From the NCBI GenBank assembly GCA_005884305.1, contig VAYL01000024.1, forward strand, positions 14,277 through 20,397: a stretch of DNA of 6,121 nucleotides, in the 5' to 3' direction. The translations under genes and the position numbers were made by a program. This DNA is from Actinomycetota bacterium (GTDB lineage: Bacteria > Actinomycetota > Thermoleophilia > Solirubrobacterales > 70-9). Within the stretch, counting starts at the first letter, position 1. Each line of letters begins with the position of its first letter. Of this stretch, positions 1 through 6,121 are shown piece after piece. Under the pieces are notes generated by a model, which saw only the letters and a program-made list of their open reading frames with translations, searched no databases and was not told the DNA's origin.

Positions 1-98
1 TTGGGAATGAGCTCGGCTGGGGCAGGCGGCGCATCCGCGACGAAGCGGCGGCCTGGGTCGACATCGCCCGGGCCGAGGGCATCGATCCGACCTCGTAG
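1..98 (+). CDS. 3' end of an unidentified gene (possibly FAD-dependent glycerol-3-phosphate dehydrogenase)
   Basis: Reading from base 3, an open frame runs to a TAG stop at 96-98 and gives about 31 residues ending ARAEGIDPTS. The rest of the gene lies left of the window. The visible tail contains ELGW followed by an Arg/Glu/Ala-rich amphipathic helix (RRRIRDEAAAW). This resembles the end of the helical C-terminal cap domain of GlpD-type glycerol-3-phosphate dehydrogenases, where an LGW motif followed by such a helix is usual. That match is by eye over a very short stretch and is a suggestion only. Composition fits a real high-GC coding end, and the two other forward frames look like noise here. 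A 47-bp gap (99-145) separates it from the Rho remnant, so the two could be co-transcribed. Confidence 0.45.
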   Translation, partial: GNELGWGRRRIRDEAAAWVDIARAEGIDPTS

Positions 99-145
99 CC
101 GAGCGGAAACGTGAGATAGCCCGCCGCGGATATCCTGCCGCCGCG

Positions 146-1186
146 ATGGTGCAGAAGCTCGAAGAGCTGCACCTCGCGGATCTGCACGAGCGGGCGGGGG
201 TTCCTGAGGTTCCAGGGCCTGGGTGCGCAGCCGGACGACGTCTACGTGTCGGCGTCGCAGATTCGCCGCTGCGAGCTGCGCTCCGGCGATGAGGTCTCGG
301 GTCCGGCGCGCGAGCCCCGGCGCGGTGAGCGCCACCGGGCGCTCGTGCACGTCGACCGCGTCAACGGCGGCGAGCCGCAGACGGCGGAGCGGCCCGCGTT
401 CGAGGACCTGACCCCGGTGCTCCCCACCCGGCGCCTGGCGCTGGGCGACTCGAGCGATGTGCTGACCCGGGCCGTTGACCTCCTGACCCCGCTGGCGCTC
501 GGGCAGCGGGTGCTTGTCATGGCGGCGCCGCGCTCGGGGCGCACGACGCTCCTGCGCGGCGTCTCGAGCGCCATCGAAGGGCGGGAGGATGTTGAGCTCC
601 TCGTGCTCCTGATCGACGAGCGCCCGGAGGAGGCCACGGCCTGGCGGGATGCCGTCCCAGGGAGCCGGAGGAGCAGGTGCGGGTGGCCGAGCTCGCTGTG
701 GCCAGGGCAAGGCGGCTCGCCGAGTCGGGCAGGGACGCAGTGCTGGTCGTCGACTCGCTCTCGCGCCTGGCCGTCGCATCGGCTTCCGTGGGCAGCCGTC
801 GGCGCGGCAGCGACGTCGCCGAGGTGAAGGCGCTCTTCGGCTCCGGCCGCGAGCTCTCCGAGGAGGGCGTTGGATCGCTGACGGTGATCGCGACGGTGGT
901 GGAGGGGGCGGAGGACGATGGCGCCGCCGAGCGGGCCGTTGTAACGACCGAGAGCGCGCTCATCGCGCTGGACGCGGGTCTCGCCGCGAACGGAGTCTTT
1001 CCGGCGTTGCGGGTCGGCGAGTGCCGGATCTCAAATGAGGACCAGCTTCGCGATCCCGACGAGCTCGCGGCGATCCGCCGCCTGCGCTCGCTGCTGGGGG
1101 ACCTCGATCCGGCCGAGGCGGCGAACCTCCTGCGCGAGCGGATCGAGGGCTCGGCGTCGAACGCCGAGCTGCTTCAGGATCTGTAG
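146..1186 (+). pseudogene. rho: Divergent transcription termination factor Rho, broken by two frame changes
   Basis: Rho is a hexameric RNA-dependent ATPase/helicase that ends transcription. Homology appears in three pieces. Frame 2 from ATG 146 gives a Rho_N-like start (LADLHERAGVP), then runs into a stop at 290-292. Frame 3 from about 198 to 660 carries the RNA-binding OB fold (GFLRFQG, DDVYVSASQIRR), the linker (FEDLTPV), Walker A (APRSGRTTLL, 525-554) and the catalytic-Glu strand (LLIDERPEE). Frame 2 from about 662 to the TAG at 1184-1186 carries EEQVRVAEL, Walker B (VLVVDSLSRLA), SLTVIAT, VFPAL and the family-like end NAELLQDL. Most of the ~50-residue Rho_N domain and about nine core residues before EEQVRVAEL are absent. 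The Walker A Lys is Arg (codon 540-542), the R-loop KGTGN motif is gone, and the arginine-finger position is unclear. Codon bias stays normal across all pieces, so damage is recent or is sequencing error. No rpmE, a common neighbour of true rho, follows. Identity as Rho-like is secure; whether it is a pseudogene, a lineage-specific divergent Rho, or misassembled is open. Confidence 0.75.
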
Positions 1187-1191
1187 AACGG

Positions 1192-1656
1192 CTAGCGGCG
1201 GTACGCGAGGCGCGCCCATGAGGGCTCGCGCGAGAGCTCGATGGGCTCGGAGTCGCGCTCGGGCTGCACATAGCCGAAGCTCTGGGTCTCGGGGTCGAAC
1301 ACGATGTCGAGCTCGCCCTCCTTGACCCGCTGGTCCAGCCACGCGCCCCGGAAGACGAGTCGCCGGATCCAGTGGACGAGGCTGCGGCTCGCGGGGCCCA
1401 CCAGCTCGGTCCAGTGCTCGTTTATGTGCTCGCCGAGCAAGGAGGTGGGCTCGCGGATCTCACCGTTGACGGCCAGCTCGAGGAGATCGTTCAGCTCGTC
1501 GATCCCGAGCCCCTGATCCACGAAGTCGAGCTTGACTGCGGCCTGCTCGACTCGCTGCGCGAAGTCCTCCTCGTTGAACGAGAAGCGGAGTTCGCCGTAC
1601 TCCAGGACGTAGTCGGAGCCCGAGTCGTAGTTCCCTCTGCGAGTTGCCTTCTCCAC
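1192..1656 (-). CDS. Hypothetical 154-residue soluble acidic protein
   Basis: I do not recognise this protein. It starts at GTG (1654-1656) and stops at TAG (1192-1194). No other ATG, GTG or TTG lies in frame before the upstream stop at 1723-1725, so this is the longest possible start; a clear Shine-Dalgarno is lacking, with only GGGA about 10 nt upstream. There is no signal peptide, membrane segment or cysteine. The chain is rich in Glu and Asp, with likely beta segments (YVLEYGELRFSF near residues 16-27; GELDIVFD near 114-121) around a helical centre (residues 31-105, including DELNDLLELAV and HWTELVG), and four Trp. This looks like a small alpha/beta fold. It is convergent with the Rho remnant (5-bp gap) and lies 91 bp downstream of the transglutaminase gene on the same strand, so it may be read through from that operon. 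Clean codon bias with a non-repetitive, folded-looking sequence argues for a real gene. Confidence 0.7.
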   Translation of the reverse strand: MEKATRRGNYDSGSDYVLEYGELRFSFNEEDFAQRVEQAAVKLDFVDQGLGIDELNDLLELAVNGEIREPTSLLGEHINEHWTELVGPASRSLVHWIRRLVFRGAWLDQRVKEGELDIVFDPETQSFGYVQPERDSEPIELSREPSWARLAYRR

Positions 1657-1747
1657 AGTCGTCGTATCCCGGCCCCGAGATCTGACCCAGTTGTCCGCGG
1701 CCGCCCGGACCGGTCGAATCTTTCACGATGCGGGGGCCCGTGGGTGG
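1657..1747. other. Intergenic spacer between the transglutaminase gene and the 154-residue gene
   Basis: This 91-bp spacer holds no gene. It contains a weak inverted repeat, GTCCG (1693-1697) with CGGAC (1706-1710) around an 8-nt GC-rich loop. No T-tract follows in either direction, so it is not a convincing intrinsic terminator. I see no clear -10/-35 pair for the minus-strand gene that starts at 1656. Confidence 0.4.
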
Positions 1748-4039
1748 CTAAGAGGCGGACCTGAACGGCGGTTTGCAGGCCCGGCGGGCAGATCCCCATG
1801 GGGGAATCGCGGCCAGGGCGCGTATCCGGCGGCGTAGCCCGAGCCCGGCGGACAGCTCGCGGCGCAGCTTTGCCCGTTCTCGCGCGGCTGGCGGCCGGGG
1901 ATCGCCGGACCCGTAGCGCCACGTCCGGAGGCGCGCCAGATAGGCGGCGGCGCCCGGGCCGGCCTCCGTCTCGAGGCGGCGCTCCAAGGCGAGCAGGGTG
2001 GACCCGCGCACGTCCCAGGAGCGGACTCGAGACAGCGCCGCCGAGAGCTCGCGAAGCAGATCCTCGGGGCCGTGGGTACCGCCGCGGCCGCGCCTTCTGA
2101 ATCCGGCCACGGCGACGGTTACAAGGAGCGCGGCGAGGAGCCCTCCCCACACCCATGGGAACGCCAGTACGAGTTCCGACCCGTCCGTGGGCGACCGGCT
2201 GGGATCGGCGGATCCCCCGGTGCCGTTGGTCTTGCGGCGGCGGTCCCCCTTGAGGTCCGCCTGGCTCGAGGCGGGGGCCGCCGTCGGAGCGCCGAGCCCG
2301 CTGGTGCGCGACTGCGCGGGAGCCGCCGGCGGCGTCGGATCGAAAGTCACCCACCCGATCCCGTTGAAGTAGACCTCGACCCACGCGTGGGAGTCGAAGT
2401 CGGTGGCCACGTAGGTGCCGCTGGGCTCCGCTCGCCCGGGGCTGAATCCAGCCGCCACCCGCGCCGGAACGCCCACCATCCTCAACATCAGCGCCATTGC
2501 GCCGGAGAAGTGCTGGCAGTAGCCGATGTGATCTCCGAGCAGGAACGTGCGGAGCGCGAGCCGCTTGATCGGGGCGTACTCGTTGTACTTGTAGTTCTCG
2601 TTGAGATAGTTCTCGATCGCCCTCACGGCGCCGTAGGAGGTGGTCTCGCCCGCCGTGACGCGCCGGGCCAGCCTGTAGACACCGCCGTAGGCCGATCCGG
2701 CGAGCGCGCGGTCGGCGCTCCCGTCCTGCGGCGCGCCCCAGAAGGGCACGGTCACGCCTTCACCCCGGGGTAGCGTGAGCTGTGTGTCGCGCCGAAGCGC
2801 CGCGGGGTATTGCGTAGGCGCGCGGCGCATCTGCGCGGCCGACGGGTCCGGGACGTAGCTGCGGACCGTGTAGGAGTCACCCTCGCCCAGCGCCGCGTCG
2901 GAGGGAAGCAGCATCCCGCGCTCCATCACGGTCAGGCCGTCGAGCCTCGGCGGCGCGAGGGGGGTGCCGGCGGCGACGACCAGGTCGCTCTGCAACCGGT
3001 CGATCGTGTAGGTGAGCTCGTGGATCCATTGCGGGTTGAGGCGCGGCCCGGGGGCGCCCGGCGTCCGCACGGGCAGCTGGAGCGGACCGATCCCCGGTGC
3101 ACCCGACTGGACCCAGCTCGTCCCGTCGAACTCGTCGAGGACGGCCGCCCGCCAGTAATACGGCGCATCGCTTTGGACCTGCAGCATGTCCCGGCCGATC
3201 CGCGGCCAGGTGAGCGGGCCGTAGGACTGGTCCCACGTAAACGACTCGGTTGGCCCCGCGTCACGGCTTGCCCCCCAGCTCTTGTAGTCCACCCACGGCT
3301 TGCCGCCGTCCACGGCGGCGGCCACCGGCAGCGCGAGTAGACCGGCGATGGCGATGACGCCTCCCCCGAGCAGACCCTGGCGCAGGCCGTGCCCGGGCAG
3401 CCACAGCCACGCCCACACGAACAGGAGCAGCCACAGGCCGTGGATCAGCGGGTCGCTCGGCGGCGCCGTTACGGTCGCTGTGGCGTACGCGATCACCAGA
3501 ACTACGAGCGCCGACATGCGCCGACGCCGAGTGCCGTCGCGAGCCGGCCAGAACGCCAGCGCCACCGCGAGCGCGAGCAACGGCACGATGCCGAGCAGGA
3601 TCACCAGGCGGGTCCAGCCGCTGTTCGCGCTGTAGGGATAGTCGATGCTCCAGAGGCCGCCGAGGCCGGAGCCAAGATTCGAAGCGAGCTCGCCCCAGTG
3701 CCACGGCACGACGAGGCGCAGGGGGACCCCGAGAGCGACCGTTCCGAACGCGACCGCGATCAACAGGATCGCTCCGGCGAGCGGATAGGCGGCCAGGCGA
3801 GGCCACCGGCGCGGCCCAAGCACCGACAGCGCCGCGCCGGCGGCGACCATGATCCCGACGAGGAGCAGGCCCCGACCGGCCGGGGGATGGACGACCATCC
3901 CGAGCCAGGCGGAGGTCACATAGGCGGCGAGGGCCGCGAACGCGACCATCCGCATCGGCATCTCAACGTCGCGCGCCGTTCGCCGGGCTCCGGCCCAGGC
4001 CGCAGGGATCCGCCCGCCGAACGCTCCGATCTGAGTCAT
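1748..4039 (-). CDS. Membrane transglutaminase-like protein (TgpA type, DUF3488-transglutaminase-DUF4129)
   Basis: This 763-residue protein is a multi-pass membrane protein with an extracytoplasmic papain-like transglutaminase domain. From the N-terminus there are about seven hydrophobic segments (roughly residues 30-48, 56-74, 82-104, 144-164, 175-192, 199-214, 222-244), as in DUF3488 regions. A large soluble region follows, with the core near residues 460-575. The catalytic triad is visible: Cys508 in GYCQHFSGAMALMLR, His551 in DSHAWVEVYF and Asp567 in FDPTP. A Pro/Ser/Thr/Gly-rich linker leads to one more membrane segment (about 623-647) and a basic cytoplasmic DUF4129-like tail (ALERRLE, RYG, LRRELSAGLGLRRR). 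The frame stays open to 4093, but the ATG at 4037-4039 is preferred because it forms an ATGA overlap with the stop of the DUF58 gene and has GGCGAGGG just upstream. The acceptor substrate is unknown. Such proteins are thought to act on envelope proteins or peptides, and may be proteases rather than cross-linkers. Confidence 0.93.
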   Translation of the reverse strand: MTQIGAFGGRIPAAWAGARRTARDVEMPMRMVAFAALAAYVTSAWLGMVVHPPAGRGLLLVGIMVAAGAALSVLGPRRWPRLAAYPLAGAILLIAVAFGTVALGVPLRLVVPWHWGELASNLGSGLGGLWSIDYPYSANSGWTRLVILLGIVPLLALAVALAFWPARDGTRRRRMSALVVLVIAYATATVTAPPSDPLIHGLWLLLFVWAWLWLPGHGLRQGLLGGGVIAIAGLLALPVAAAVDGGKPWVDYKSWGASRDAGPTESFTWDQSYGPLTWPRIGRDMLQVQSDAPYYWRAAVLDEFDGTSWVQSGAPGIGPLQLPVRTPGAPGPRLNPQWIHELTYTIDRLQSDLVVAAGTPLAPPRLDGLTVMERGMLLPSDAALGEGDSYTVRSYVPDPSAAQMRRAPTQYPAALRRDTQLTLPRGEGVTVPFWGAPQDGSADRALAGSAYGGVYRLARRVTAGETTSYGAVRAIENYLNENYKYNEYAPIKRLALRTFLLGDHIGYCQHFSGAMALMLRMVGVPARVAAGFSPGRAEPSGTYVATDFDSHAWVEVYFNGIGWVTFDPTPPAAPAQSRTSGLGAPTAAPASSQADLKGDRRRKTNGTGGSADPSRSPTDGSELVLAFPWVWGGLLAALLVTVAVAGFRRRGRGGTHGPEDLLRELSAALSRVRSWDVRGSTLLALERRLETEAGPGAAAYLARLRTWRYGSGDPRPPAARERAKLRRELSAGLGLRRRIRALAAIPPWGSARRACKPPFRSAS

Positions 4040-5136
4040 GCCGCCCTCGCCTTCGGGCGAGCCTGCCCCGCCCCCAACGCGTGTCCCTGGCACCCGGCCA
4101 CCGTGAACGCGGGCGGGCCGAGGTCGAGCGGAGTCGCCGCGACGAGGTAGGCGGCTCCGGTCGCCAGCCCAGCCGGGAGCTTCGGGACGGTGCCGTTGGC
4201 GCTCACCCAGATCACGGTGCCCTTGGCTCCTGCGATGCGCGGATCCGGCGGCGATTGGGACGGCTCGACAAGCGCGAGGCGGGCGTGCGCCTGCGGCCAG
4301 GTACGAAGCTCGCGATCGATTCGCAGCGGGACGCGCTCACCGCACCCCACCAGCAGGCAGCCCCGCACTGAGGCCAGGTGAAAGCAGAGCGACGCGGCGG
4401 CGCGTACCGCGCGGTCCAGCGCATCGGAGTCGACGGGCCGCTCCGCGTCCATGACCACGATCGGCGAACCGTCGGCGCCGCCCACGAGCCGGCGCTCGAC
4501 GAGCTCACCCGTCCGCGCCAGGATGGGCCAGTGGATGCGCGAGGCCGGGGTTCCGGGCCGGTAGCTCCGCAGTCCGTCGACCTCGAAGTCGAGCGCCCGC
4601 TTGCCGAGGCCGGCACCCGGTGTTGCGCGCGCGGAACCCGCAGTCGCATCGTCGGTCCCGTTCATGGCGGCTCCTTGCGCAACGACGTCCTCGACCCGCG
4701 GCAGCACCAGCACCGTGGCCGACGAGGTCGCGCGAACACGACTGCTGGCCAGGCCGAGGGGATCGGTGACGACGAGCATGGGCGGCTCGATCCGCTGCCG
4801 GCCGCGACGCAGCGAGGCGATCTCGAGCACGGCCGTCGAGGTATCGATTGGCATGGGGCCGCGCGCGAGCGGGTGGGTAGCGGTGCCGCCGGGGAGCGGT
4901 AGGCCGCCGCTGCGGGCCCTGACCATGAGCGGGTACGGCTCGTCCTCGACGACGGTGCGCGGGCCCGGTTCGACGTCGAGACCCGCCCGCAACGCGGCGA
5001 GCCGGACCCACGTCCACGCCACCCCGAACGCCAGGAGCAGCGCAAACCCCGGGACGTAGAGCGCCGGTACGCCAAACATCGCCGCCGCGAGCACCATCGC
5101 CACCGCGAGGATTGGCGTGGCGCGTCGCGGGTTCAC
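4036..5136 (-). CDS. DUF58 domain membrane-anchored protein
   Basis: This 366-residue protein belongs to the DUF58 family, the usual partner of MoxR ATPases. Two hydrophobic segments near residues 8-46 anchor it. A beta-rich region follows (about 50-150; GLRRGR-like SLRRGRQRIEPP and TDPLGLASS are typical), then the DUF58 signature at about 182-216: DFEVDGLRSYRPG, then RIHWPILARTGELVERR. After it comes a vWA-like strand (IVVMDAERP, about 226-234) whose metal-site DxSxS is not conserved, so metal binding is doubtful. The start is GTG at 5134-5136, 6 bp after the MoxR stop. No good Shine-Dalgarno precedes it, so translational coupling from the MoxR gene is likely; Met14 is a possible later start. 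The C-terminal codons include a hairpin that covers the ribosome binding site of the next gene. Its role is unknown; the family is inferred to be a scaffold or client of the MoxR chaperone at the membrane. Confidence 0.93.
   Translation of the reverse strand: MNPRRATPILAVAMVLAAAMFGVPALYVPGFALLLAFGVAWTWVRLAALRAGLDVEPGPRTVVEDEPYPLMVRARSGGLPLPGGTATHPLARGPMPIDTSTAVLEIASLRRGRQRIEPPMLVVTDPLGLASSRVRATSSATVLVLPRVEDVVAQGAAMNGTDDATAGSARATPGAGLGKRALDFEVDGLRSYRPGTPASRIHWPILARTGELVERRLVGGADGSPIVVMDAERPVDSDALDRAVRAAASLCFHLASVRGCLLVGCGERVPLRIDRELRTWPQAHARLALVEPSQSPPDPRIAGAKGTVIWVSANGTVPKLPAGLATGAAYLVAATPLDLGPPAFTVAGCQGHALGAGQARPKARAA
4040..4061 (-). promoter_or_regulatory. Hairpin sequestering the transglutaminase ribosome binding site
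   Basis: Read on the minus strand, CTCGCC (4061-4056), CGAA (4055-4052) and GGCGAG (4051-4046) form a perfect 6-bp stem with a 4-nt loop. GGCGGC and then the ATG at 4039 follow directly. The only Shine-Dalgarno-like stretch (GGCGAGGG) lies in and next to the 3' arm, so the fold would hide it. Ribosomes finishing the DUF58 gene (stop 4038-4036) would have to open the stem, which suggests translational coupling. The sequence is seen; the regulation is inferred, and short GC stems are frequent in DNA of this composition. Confidence 0.4.
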
Positions 5137-5142
5137 GGTTCG

Positions 5143-6066
5143 TCAGAGCGCCGGGACCTGCTCCAGCGCGTCGGCGATGACCGCCCGGCGATCGTCTGGC
5201 GTCGCTCCGGGCGCGAGGAGCAGGCGGTGCTCGAGCACCGACGAGGCAAGCGCCTGGACGTCGTCGGGCAGCGCGTGGTCGCGGCCCTCAAGCGCGGCGA
5301 GGGCCTTGGCCGCGCGGAACAGGAGCAGCGCGGCGCGAGGGCTGGCGCCCAACTCGACCCGGAAGTCCTCGCGGGTCGCTCCGCAAAGCGCGACGACGTA
5401 GCGCCGCAGCGCATCGGAGCCGTGCACCCCGGCGGCCGCCGCCTGCGCCGCCAGCACGGTGCCGACGTCCGCGACCGCATCGAGGTCGAACACGACATCG
5501 CGGTCGCCGTGGGTTGCGAGCATGTCGGACTCCGCGTCCGGCTCCGGGTAGCCGAGCACCAACTGGACCATGAACCGGTCGAGCTGCGCCTCGATCGGGT
5601 TCTGGGTCGCGATGACCATGAACGGCCGAGCGAGCTCGTGGACCTGTTTGTCGATGCTGACCTGGCGCTCCTGCATGCACTCCAAGAGACCCGACTGGGT
5701 CTTGGGCGAGGTGCGGTTGATCTCGTCGACGAGGACGACGTTCGCGAACACGGGACCGGGCCTGAAGTCGAATCGCGCCTCTCGCTGGTTGAAGAGATTC
5801 GTGCCGATGACGTCGGCCGGCAGCAGGTCCACCGTGCACTGGATCCGCGCGTACTCCGCCCCCAGCGAGCGCGCGAGCGCGCGTGCCAGCGCCGTCTTTC
5901 CGACGCCCGGATAGTCCTCGATCAGGACGTGGCCCTCCGCGAGGAGCGCGACCAGGAGGTCCCTGACCACAGCGTCGCGGACCTTCACAGCCCGCTGGAT
6001 GTTCTCTCGCAGCCTCGCGCCGGTCTCCGCTACCGCCATCGGGTCAAGCTTCGGCAGCGTGGCCAC
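5143..6066 (-). CDS. MoxR-family AAA+ ATPase
   Basis: This 307-residue cytoplasmic AAA+ ATPase belongs to the MoxR family, chaperone-like remodellers encoded beside DUF58 or vWA proteins. Visible motifs are Walker A GVGKT (Lys57, Thr58), DLLPADVIG (80-88), FRPGPVFAN, Walker B VVLVDEINR (Asp114, Glu115), SPKTQSGLLE, sensor 1 ATQNP (Asn156), LDRF with Arg164, and sensor 2 GASPRA (Arg244) in the helical lid, then LPDDVQALA and HRLLL. The order is canonical. Between NPIE (159) and AQLDRF (160-165) the usual nine-residue segment (consensus like QEGTYPLPE) is missing, exactly in frame. The start used is GTG 6064-6066, which has no Shine-Dalgarno. ATG 6037-6039 (Met10) is the alternative, and a good Shine-Dalgarno with an ATG at 6103 lies upstream out of frame. 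First gene of the three-gene minus-strand operon; its TGA is 6 bp before the DUF58 start. Confidence 0.94.
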   Translation of the reverse strand: MATLPKLDPMAVAETGARLRENIQRAVKVRDAVVRDLLVALLAEGHVLIEDYPGVGKTALARALARSLGAEYARIQCTVDLLPADVIGTNLFNQREARFDFRPGPVFANVVLVDEINRTSPKTQSGLLECMQERQVSIDKQVHELARPFMVIATQNPIEAQLDRFMVQLVLGYPEPDAESDMLATHGDRDVVFDLDAVADVGTVLAAQAAAAGVHGSDALRRYVVALCGATREDFRVELGASPRAALLLFRAAKALAALEGRDHALPDDVQALASSVLEHRLLLAPGATPDDRRAVIADALEQVPAL

Positions 6067-6114
6067 GTATGGATGGTACGGCGGGCGCCGCCGAGAGGTT
6101 CATGTTCCCCTCCC
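6044..6114 (-). other. Strong Shine-Dalgarno plus a 19-codon ORF overlapping the moxR start
   Basis: On the minus strand GGGAGGGG (6114-6107) is followed by AAC and an ATG at 6103-6101, the best ribosome binding site in the window. The frame from that ATG reads 19 codons (MNLSAAPAVPSIRGHAAEA) and stops at TGA 6046-6044, inside the moxR gene. It is one register away from the moxR frame, whose own upstream frame is closed by a TGA at 6102-6100. It is either a small leader ORF that feeds ribosomes to Met10 of MoxR (ATG 6039, four bases after the stop), or the true moxR start separated by a one-base indel. A short GC stem (CGGCG 6079-6083 with CGCCG 6089-6093) sits within it. The sites are seen; both roles are inferred. 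Confidence 0.3.
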
Positions 6115-6121
6115 GGGGCGC

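Noticed and set aside
130..136. TATCCT as a -10 box for a leaderless rho transcript
   Set aside because: Only four of six consensus bases and no -35 partner at a proper distance; too weak to report as a promoter.
199..213. Tandem GGTTCC repeat (199-204 and 208-213) as a deletion scar
   Set aside because: It falls in normal Rho coding (FLRFQG) and is too short to link to the frame change.
246..827. A 193-residue forward ORF from GTG 246
   Set aside because: It begins inside the Rho OB fold and, after about 662, reads the wrong frame; it is a segment of the broken rho, not a separate gene.
1693..1710. GC inverted repeat as a transcription terminator
   Set aside because: Only a 5-bp stem with an 8-nt loop and no T-tract on either side; expected by chance at this GC content.
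1491..2384. A 297-residue minus-strand ORF
   Set aside because: Out-of-frame shadow of the transglutaminase C-terminus and spacer: Arg/Gly/Pro-rich with no domain, typical of high-GC antisense or alternate frames.
4040..4093. An 18-codon upstream extension of the transglutaminase start to 4093
   Set aside because: It overlaps the DUF58 coding end by 58 bases and adds only a Gly-rich stretch. ATG 4039 has the ATGA overlap and a Shine-Dalgarno-like stretch.
3389..4150. A 253-residue plus-strand ORF
   Set aside because: Antisense shadow of the membrane region of the transglutaminase; His/Arg/Gln-rich and low-complexity.

Overview
The window is very GC-rich chromosomal DNA from what looks like a high-GC actinobacterium. 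The style of the proteins (an Arg/Ala-rich transglutaminase with a DUF4129-like tail, and a divergent Rho) suggests the class Thermoleophilia (Solirubrobacterales/Gaiellales type). That placement is from memory of the families, not from a search. I see no tRNA, rRNA, CRISPR array, insertion sequence, attachment site or phage gene.

Layout. Bases 1-98 (+) hold the last ~31 codons of a gene that enters from the left. Bases 146-1186 (+) hold a recognisable but broken transcription terminator Rho. It is spread over two reading frames with changes near 197 and 660, lacks most of the N-terminal Rho_N domain and about nine residues of the ATPase core, and has Arg in place of the Walker A Lys. Five bases later, convergent on the minus strand, ends a 154-residue soluble protein that I do not recognise (1192-1656). 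A 91-bp spacer with no convincing signal follows (1657-1747).

From 6066 down to 1748 runs a tight minus-strand operon of three genes: a MoxR-family AAA+ ATPase, a membrane-anchored DUF58 protein (starts 6 bp after the MoxR stop), and a multi-pass membrane transglutaminase-like protein (ATGA stop/start overlap with the DUF58 gene). This triad is widespread in actinobacteria and other bacteria. The usual model is that the MoxR ATPase acts as a chaperone/remodeller on the DUF58 and transglutaminase membrane proteins, probably at the cell envelope, but the substrate is not established. The 154-residue gene lies downstream on the same strand and could be a fourth member, but the 91-bp gap leaves that open.

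The window is mostly a known gene arrangement. The points worth a second look are: the damaged and catalytically divergent Rho; the absence of a nine-residue, normally near-invariant loop in the MoxR ATPase; a well-placed Shine-Dalgarno and ATG upstream of moxR that point into the wrong frame; and a hairpin that buries the transglutaminase ribosome binding site inside the end of the DUF58 gene. I found no clear evidence of a wholly new system.
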